The position numbers were made by a program, and so were the translations under genes. The notes below the pieces were generated by a model, which was given only the letters and a program-made list of their open reading frames with translations, was not told the DNA's origin and ran no database searches. Positions 13,660-16,142 of a stretch of DNA of 16,142 bases are shown here, piece after piece (the first letter of the stretch is position 1; each line of letters begins with the position of its first letter). Source of the DNA: Methanobacteriota archaeon (GTDB taxonomy: Archaea > Thermoplasmatota > Poseidoniia > Poseidoniales > Poseidoniaceae); contig NZXL01000076.1 of assembly GCA_002697705.1 (NCBI GenBank), forward strand, positions 3,548-19,689, in the 5' to 3' direction.

Positions 13660-14499
13660 TTATTCTTCTAAATCTGGCTCAATCTTTCTTCGCCTACGGC
13701 TTATCCATTCTTCATTTCCGTCCACATATTGCAGTGCTGTAGTGGCATCAAGAATTCCGCCAATTAATCTTGTAGCCTCATCTTCAGTTGGCATCGAGAG
13801 CATGATTGAACGTATCATAGAATTCTTAAAACTTGATTTACGCTCTTCATTTCCTGGCAATGCCTTAGAAAGTTCACCAATACCTTTGACTAATATATCC
13901 CGTAAATTTGCATTTATCGAACGCTCTAATGGGACAATGTCTGGCATACTTTTGTCATCACCCTGACTGTGGATGACCCTAAGTTTGTGTAATTCATAGA
14001 CAAAAGCGTTTACTGCATGTGATAGATTAGCGATAGGATAGCCTTCCCATGTTGGTAAAGTTGTCAAAAAGTCACACATGTCTAACTCATCTGTAGACAT
14101 GCCTTTTCCTTCTTCTCCAAAAACCAAGGCTACTTTTCCATTAAATTCAAAGATGCGTTGAGAAAACTCCCAAGGATATGTGAAATGACGGAATGATGTT
14201 TTTGTTCCAACTTCTCTCTTACCTGAAGTTCCTACTACAAGTGAGCAATCACTGATAGATTCTTCGAGGCTATTGTACACTTCACATTGTTGTAAAATAC
14301 TTCCTGCATGCTTTGCTCGGTTTCTCGCTTCAACATCAAGATGGTCGCATTTTGGATTTACTAGGCGAAGATTTTCAAATCCATAGTTGAGCATACTACG
14401 GCAAATAGCACCTAAGTTACCTGGGTGAGAAGTTCCAATCAAAATGATAACTAATTGATAATTACTTTTCGGTAATGGCAGGCTCTGTCTATCACCCAT
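13660..14499 (-). CDS. trmJ: TrmJ-type SPOUT tRNA/rRNA 2'-O-methyltransferase
   Basis: Probably methylates a ribose 2'-OH in tRNA (TrmJ acts at position 32) using SAM, through the knotted SPOUT fold. Of 279 residues, 15-175 carry the three motifs: HPGNLGAICRSMLNYGF (25-41), LVFGEEGKGMS (125-135) and LPTWEGYPIANLSHAVNAFV (148-167), with Asn158 in the knot. The C-terminal 100 residues are helical and hold a basic RRRRK near the end. Family members also modify rRNA, so the exact target is inferred. The ATG directly follows the stop of the 72-residue gene (TAAATG on the minus strand). It is the last gene of the ribosomal operon and faces queD with abutting stop codons. Confidence 0.82.
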   Translation of the reverse strand: MGDRQSLPLPKSNYQLVIILIGTSHPGNLGAICRSMLNYGFENLRLVNPKCDHLDVEARNRAKHAGSILQQCEVYNSLEESISDCSLVVGTSGKREVGTKTSFRHFTYPWEFSQRIFEFNGKVALVFGEEGKGMSTDELDMCDFLTTLPTWEGYPIANLSHAVNAFVYELHKLRVIHSQGDDKSMPDIVPLERSINANLRDILVKGIGELSKALPGNEERKSSFKNSMIRSIMLSMPTEDEATRLIGGILDATTALQYVDGNEEWISRRRRKIEPDLEE

Positions 14500-14718
14500 T
14501 TAATCACCATTAGAACCAATATGTTCAGCGATCCATCTTGGGTCACAAGGTTGATAGATAAAAAATAGATATCCGCCACTTTCTCTATCATCCATTACTA
14601 GAGAACGCTTTCTAACAGAATATTTATTCTTAAGAAAATCAATTAATTGCTCTAATTCATCCTTGCTCTGAGAATGAACACTTACAGGATGTCTGTCCCA
14701 ATCTATGCGCACTGACAC
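14500..14718 (-). CDS. Unrecognised small protein in ribosomal operon
   Basis: I do not recognise this 72-residue protein. It begins MSVRIDWDRHPVSVHSQSKD and ends DPRWIAEHIGSNGD. By pattern it has a strand, a helix (about 19-31, DELEQLIDFLKNK), a strand pair around SLVMD and GGYLFFIY, and a short C-terminal helix: a small alpha-beta fold. It has no cysteine clusters or membrane segment. It starts 12 bases after eS17 and its stop touches the methyltransferase start, so it is almost certainly co-translated with both. A role in ribosome or tRNA maturation is only guilt by association. Confidence 0.65.
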   Translation of the reverse strand: MSVRIDWDRHPVSVHSQSKDELEQLIDFLKNKYSVRKRSLVMDDRESGGYLFFIYQPCDPRWIAEHIGSNGD

Positions 14719-14730
14719 GCTAAACCCTCA

Positions 14731-14922
14731 CTAATCGACTCTTCTTTGAAGATATCTAGTGACGTATCCAGCAATCCAGTTTCTAAGTTTCTTTGAATTG
14801 ACATCAGTCAACTGAGAGACTACTATTTTGTTGTGGTCGAAATCATCTGTAAATTTCTCTCGATGTTGCTCTACGAGTGCGATGGCTCTAATTTTAATAA
14901 AACTCGGTCTAATATTTCCCAT
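14731..14922 (-). CDS. rps17e: Small-subunit ribosomal protein eS17
   Basis: Archaeal/eukaryotic 30S/40S protein with no bacterial counterpart. From the ATG at 14922 it is 63 residues beginning MGNIRPSFIK, the family's usual opening (MGxIRxxFIK). FTDDFDHNKIVV (24-35) and SKKLRNWIAGYVTRYL (43-58) are the other conserved parts. The length matches archaeal eS17. The start is set by the SD GAGGAG at 14932-14937, which is also the end of the eL31 gene. A GTG three codons earlier is too close to the SD and overlaps the eL31 stop. Confidence 0.9.
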   Translation of the reverse strand: MGNIRPSFIKIRAIALVEQHREKFTDDFDHNKIVVSQLTDVNSKKLRNWIAGYVTRYLQRRVD

Positions 14923-14927
14923 ACTAT

Positions 14928-15203
14928 TCACTCCTCAAACAATTTTACTTCTATTGGAAACTCTGGATCGTCGTGTCTAATCACTTGCAATCGAACCTTA
15001 CGTGGAGGATTCTCTATGCCTCTCGACCATATGTGCTCATTGACGGATGGATCGATGTAAACAGTCTCATCTTCAGTTACTTTCAGATGTTGGATTACAT
15101 GATCTTTGATTATTTGCATTGCTCTTGGTGCGCGCTTGAACCTAGTAATATTCCAAGCATGTCTCAAAGGCACTATTAATTCTGATTCGTTAGGTCTTGC
15201 CAT
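14928..15203 (-). CDS. rpl31e: Large-subunit ribosomal protein eL31
   Basis: Archaeal/eukaryotic 50S/60S protein located near the peptide exit tunnel. The 91 residues from the ATG at 15203 (MARPNESELIVPLRHAW) show FKRAPRAMQIIKDHVIQHLK (22-41), VYIDPSVNEHIWSRGIENPP (48-67) and RKVRLQVIR (68-76), the hallmark eL31 stretches. An in-frame ATG at 15218 overlaps the eL39 stop, but the SD GAGGTG lies between the two ATGs and favours 15203. Gene order eL39-eL31 is common in archaea. Confidence 0.93.
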   Translation of the reverse strand: MARPNESELIVPLRHAWNITRFKRAPRAMQIIKDHVIQHLKVTEDETVYIDPSVNEHIWSRGIENPPRKVRLQVIRHDDPEFPIEVKLFEE

Positions 15204-15214
15204 AATAATACACC

Positions 15215-15370
15215 TCATCGTTGCAGCTTACTGCGTCTCCAGTGATGTCGCTTAGGATGCGATACTGTATTTCGGTCGGTCTTCAACATGACCCATACAG
15301 GGACACGTCTGTTCTGCTTCTGCACCTTCATCAGGCGTATTTTTTTGGCTGCTGGTTTATTTCTTGACAT
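15215..15370 (-). CDS. rpl39e: Large-subunit ribosomal protein eL39
   Basis: A 51-residue, highly basic protein: [20 protein letters not shown], then [11 protein letters not shown] (21-31), and [12 protein letters not shown] (38-49). [10 protein letters not shown] and [12 protein letters not shown] are the eL39 family signatures, and the length is standard. In the ribosome it lines the exit tunnel. The SD AAGGTG lies upstream, 14 bases after the PDCD5-like stop. Its own stop overlaps an in-frame upstream ATG of eL31 by 4 bases. Confidence 0.93.
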   Translation of the reverse strand: MSRNKPAAKKIRLMKVQKQNRRVPVWVMLKTDRNTVSHPKRHHWRRSKLQR

Positions 15371-15384
15371 GTTCGAGCACCTTC

Positions 15385-15744
15385 TCAGATTCTACGGATT
15401 GACGCACTATGGCGGCTCTTCGATTGGGATAATAGCAAACTTTTCAGTTGCTCATCAGACATAGGGGGATTAAATGATTTAGATTCATACATATGAATGA
15501 TACTTTGCTTGATTTGATTACTTCTTTCTGGAGTAGCCAATGAAATTGTTGCTAAACGAGATCTTGCATCAGGAGTTAGTAGTTTTTTCATTGCTGAGTC
15601 TATTGCCGAATTCTCAATTTGCTTCTTTTGTTCTGCAAATTCAGCCTCAACTTGCTTTGATGCTTGTGCCTCAATTTGCTTTTGAAGTTCTAACTTACGT
15701 TGATGTCTAAGCATTGCCAATTCATCATCGTTTGATGCTGACAT
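15385..15744 (-). CDS. PDCD5/TFAR19-family DNA-binding protein
   Basis: A 119-residue, mostly helical, charged protein beginning [21 protein letters not shown] long N-terminal helix rich in Gln, Lys and Glu (8-45) precedes the three-helix core with [17 protein letters not shown] (about 51-67), [16 protein letters not shown] (71-86) and LKSLLLSQ near the C-terminus. TPDARSRL is the best family mark. Archaeal members are small DNA/RNA-binding proteins usually encoded between eS19 and eL39, exactly as here; the cellular role is poorly defined. I chose the ATG at 15744, with GGTGG upstream, over a GTG three codons earlier. Confidence 0.9.
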   Translation of the reverse strand: MSASNDDELAMLRHQRKLELQKQIEAQASKQVEAEFAEQKKQIENSAIDSAMKKLLTPDARSRLATISLATPERSNQIKQSIIHMYESKSFNPPMSDEQLKSLLLSQSKSRHSASIRRI

Positions 15745-15768
15745 ACTTACCACCTAATTCACGCCCGA

Positions 15769-16142
15769 TTAATACTTTGAAAGACCAGGATACATTTCGT
15801 CTGCTGCTGCTCTGTTAGCATGTGCTATGGAATCTAGTAACTTATGTCCTGCAGAAGTAACTCTTCTTCCTGCATAAAGTTGAACTTTACCATCTTCGGA
15901 ATCTACTTCTTTGGTAGGTACTTTTTCTACAAGCCCTGCTTCTTCGAGTTGTTGTAAAGAAGTTCTGATAATATGTCTGGATGCAACGCCGGGAGTATTT
16001 GGCATAACGCCGTTATCCTGTTGGCCACCATATTTTTGAGCTAAACTAGTCACACCAACAGGCCCGTCTCTGGCAACCTTACGCAGTATTGATGCAGTTC
16101 TAATAAACCACCAGTTAGACTGAGTAGGTGGCCTTTCACGAG
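15769..16142 (-). CDS. rps19e: Small-subunit ribosomal protein eS19, 3' part
   Basis: The reading frame is open from the right window edge, so the N-terminal ~25-30 residues are missing. The visible 123 residues begin RERPPTQSNWWFIRTASILR and continue KVARDGPVGVTSLAQKYGG, the standard eS19 core. They continue with RHIIRTSLQQLEEAGLVEK and a GRRVTSAGHKLLDSIAH end. The GTG at 16053-16051 lies inside this conserved core (PVGV) and is not a start. It is the first visible gene of the minus-strand ribosomal operon; its promoter is off the window. Confidence 0.93.
   Translation of the reverse strand, partial: RERPPTQSNWWFIRTASILRKVARDGPVGVTSLAQKYGGQQDNGVMPNTPGVASRHIIRTSLQQLEEAGLVEKVPTKEVDSEDGKVQLYAGRRVTSAGHKLLDSIAHANRAAADEMYPGLSKY

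Noticed and set aside
13616..13966. 116-codon open frame on the plus strand after queD
   Set aside because: It is antisense to the TrmJ-like gene, which has all SPOUT motifs, and overlaps the end of queD. Its peptide has no family resemblance.
16051..16053. GTG as the start of a 94-residue eS19
   Set aside because: Conserved eS19 sequence (NWWFIRTASILRKVARDGPVG) continues in frame upstream to the window edge, so this GTG codes for an internal valine.

Overview
The window is AT-rich archaeal chromosome. It carries eukaryote-type ribosomal proteins (eS19, eL39, eL31, eS17), a PDCD5-family protein, Kae1 and a four-gene preQ0 (archaeosine precursor) set. Bacterial-looking metabolic genes sit among them: HutI, type IA FolE, methylmalonyl-CoA mutase/epimerase and MsrB. 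This mixture and the gene content suggest a mesophilic marine Thermoplasmatota archaeon such as Marine Group II (Poseidoniia). That placement is inference from protein content, not a computed phylogeny. Genes are tightly packed, with many ATGA overlaps and visible Shine-Dalgarno (SD) sequences. No rRNA, tRNA, CRISPR array or insertion sequence was recognised.

Layout. 1-92 (-): 5' end of a small zinc-ribbon gene that runs off the left edge. 93-364: AT-rich non-coding DNA with hairpins. 365-2038 (-): an ABM-like small protein and imidazolonepropionase HutI. 2090-9062 (+): kae1, an unrecognised coiled-coil/basic protein, a SlyD-type FKBP, methylmalonyl-CoA mutase large subunit and epimerase, a small helical protein, and a NatA/NatB-type ABC exporter. 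9057-10559 (-): a class-III PLP aminotransferase that overlaps the exporter gene tail to tail. 10689-13659 (+): a preQ0 operon headed by a 59-aa ribbon-helix-helix (RHH) protein, then folE, queE, a queC-msrB fusion and queD. 13660-16142 (-): a ribosomal-protein operon read from the right edge: eS19, PDCD5-like, eL39, eL31, eS17, an unrecognised 72-aa protein and a TrmJ-type tRNA methyltransferase.

How the genes work together. FolE makes dihydroneopterin triphosphate from GTP, QueD converts it to carboxytetrahydropterin, QueE to carboxydeazaguanine and QueC to preQ0. In archaea preQ0 is inserted into tRNA by a transglycosylase, which is not in this window. Mutase and epimerase interconvert methylmalonyl-CoA and succinyl-CoA; the B12-binding small subunit is not here. 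The ribosomal operon ends with a tRNA-modification enzyme, so translation and tRNA modification dominate the right half.

The most unusual part is the preQ0 operon. A small RHH gene is coupled to folE, and four TAATACT-like repeats spaced 11, 11 and 10 bp lie over its likely TATA box. The QueC domain has lost all four expected zinc-binding cysteines yet is fused to a complete MsrB with its own zinc cysteines. The conserved N-terminus of QueE is encoded in frame upstream of the first usable ATG, with no ordinary start codon. Together these suggest a repressor-controlled and structurally modified deazaguanine pathway.
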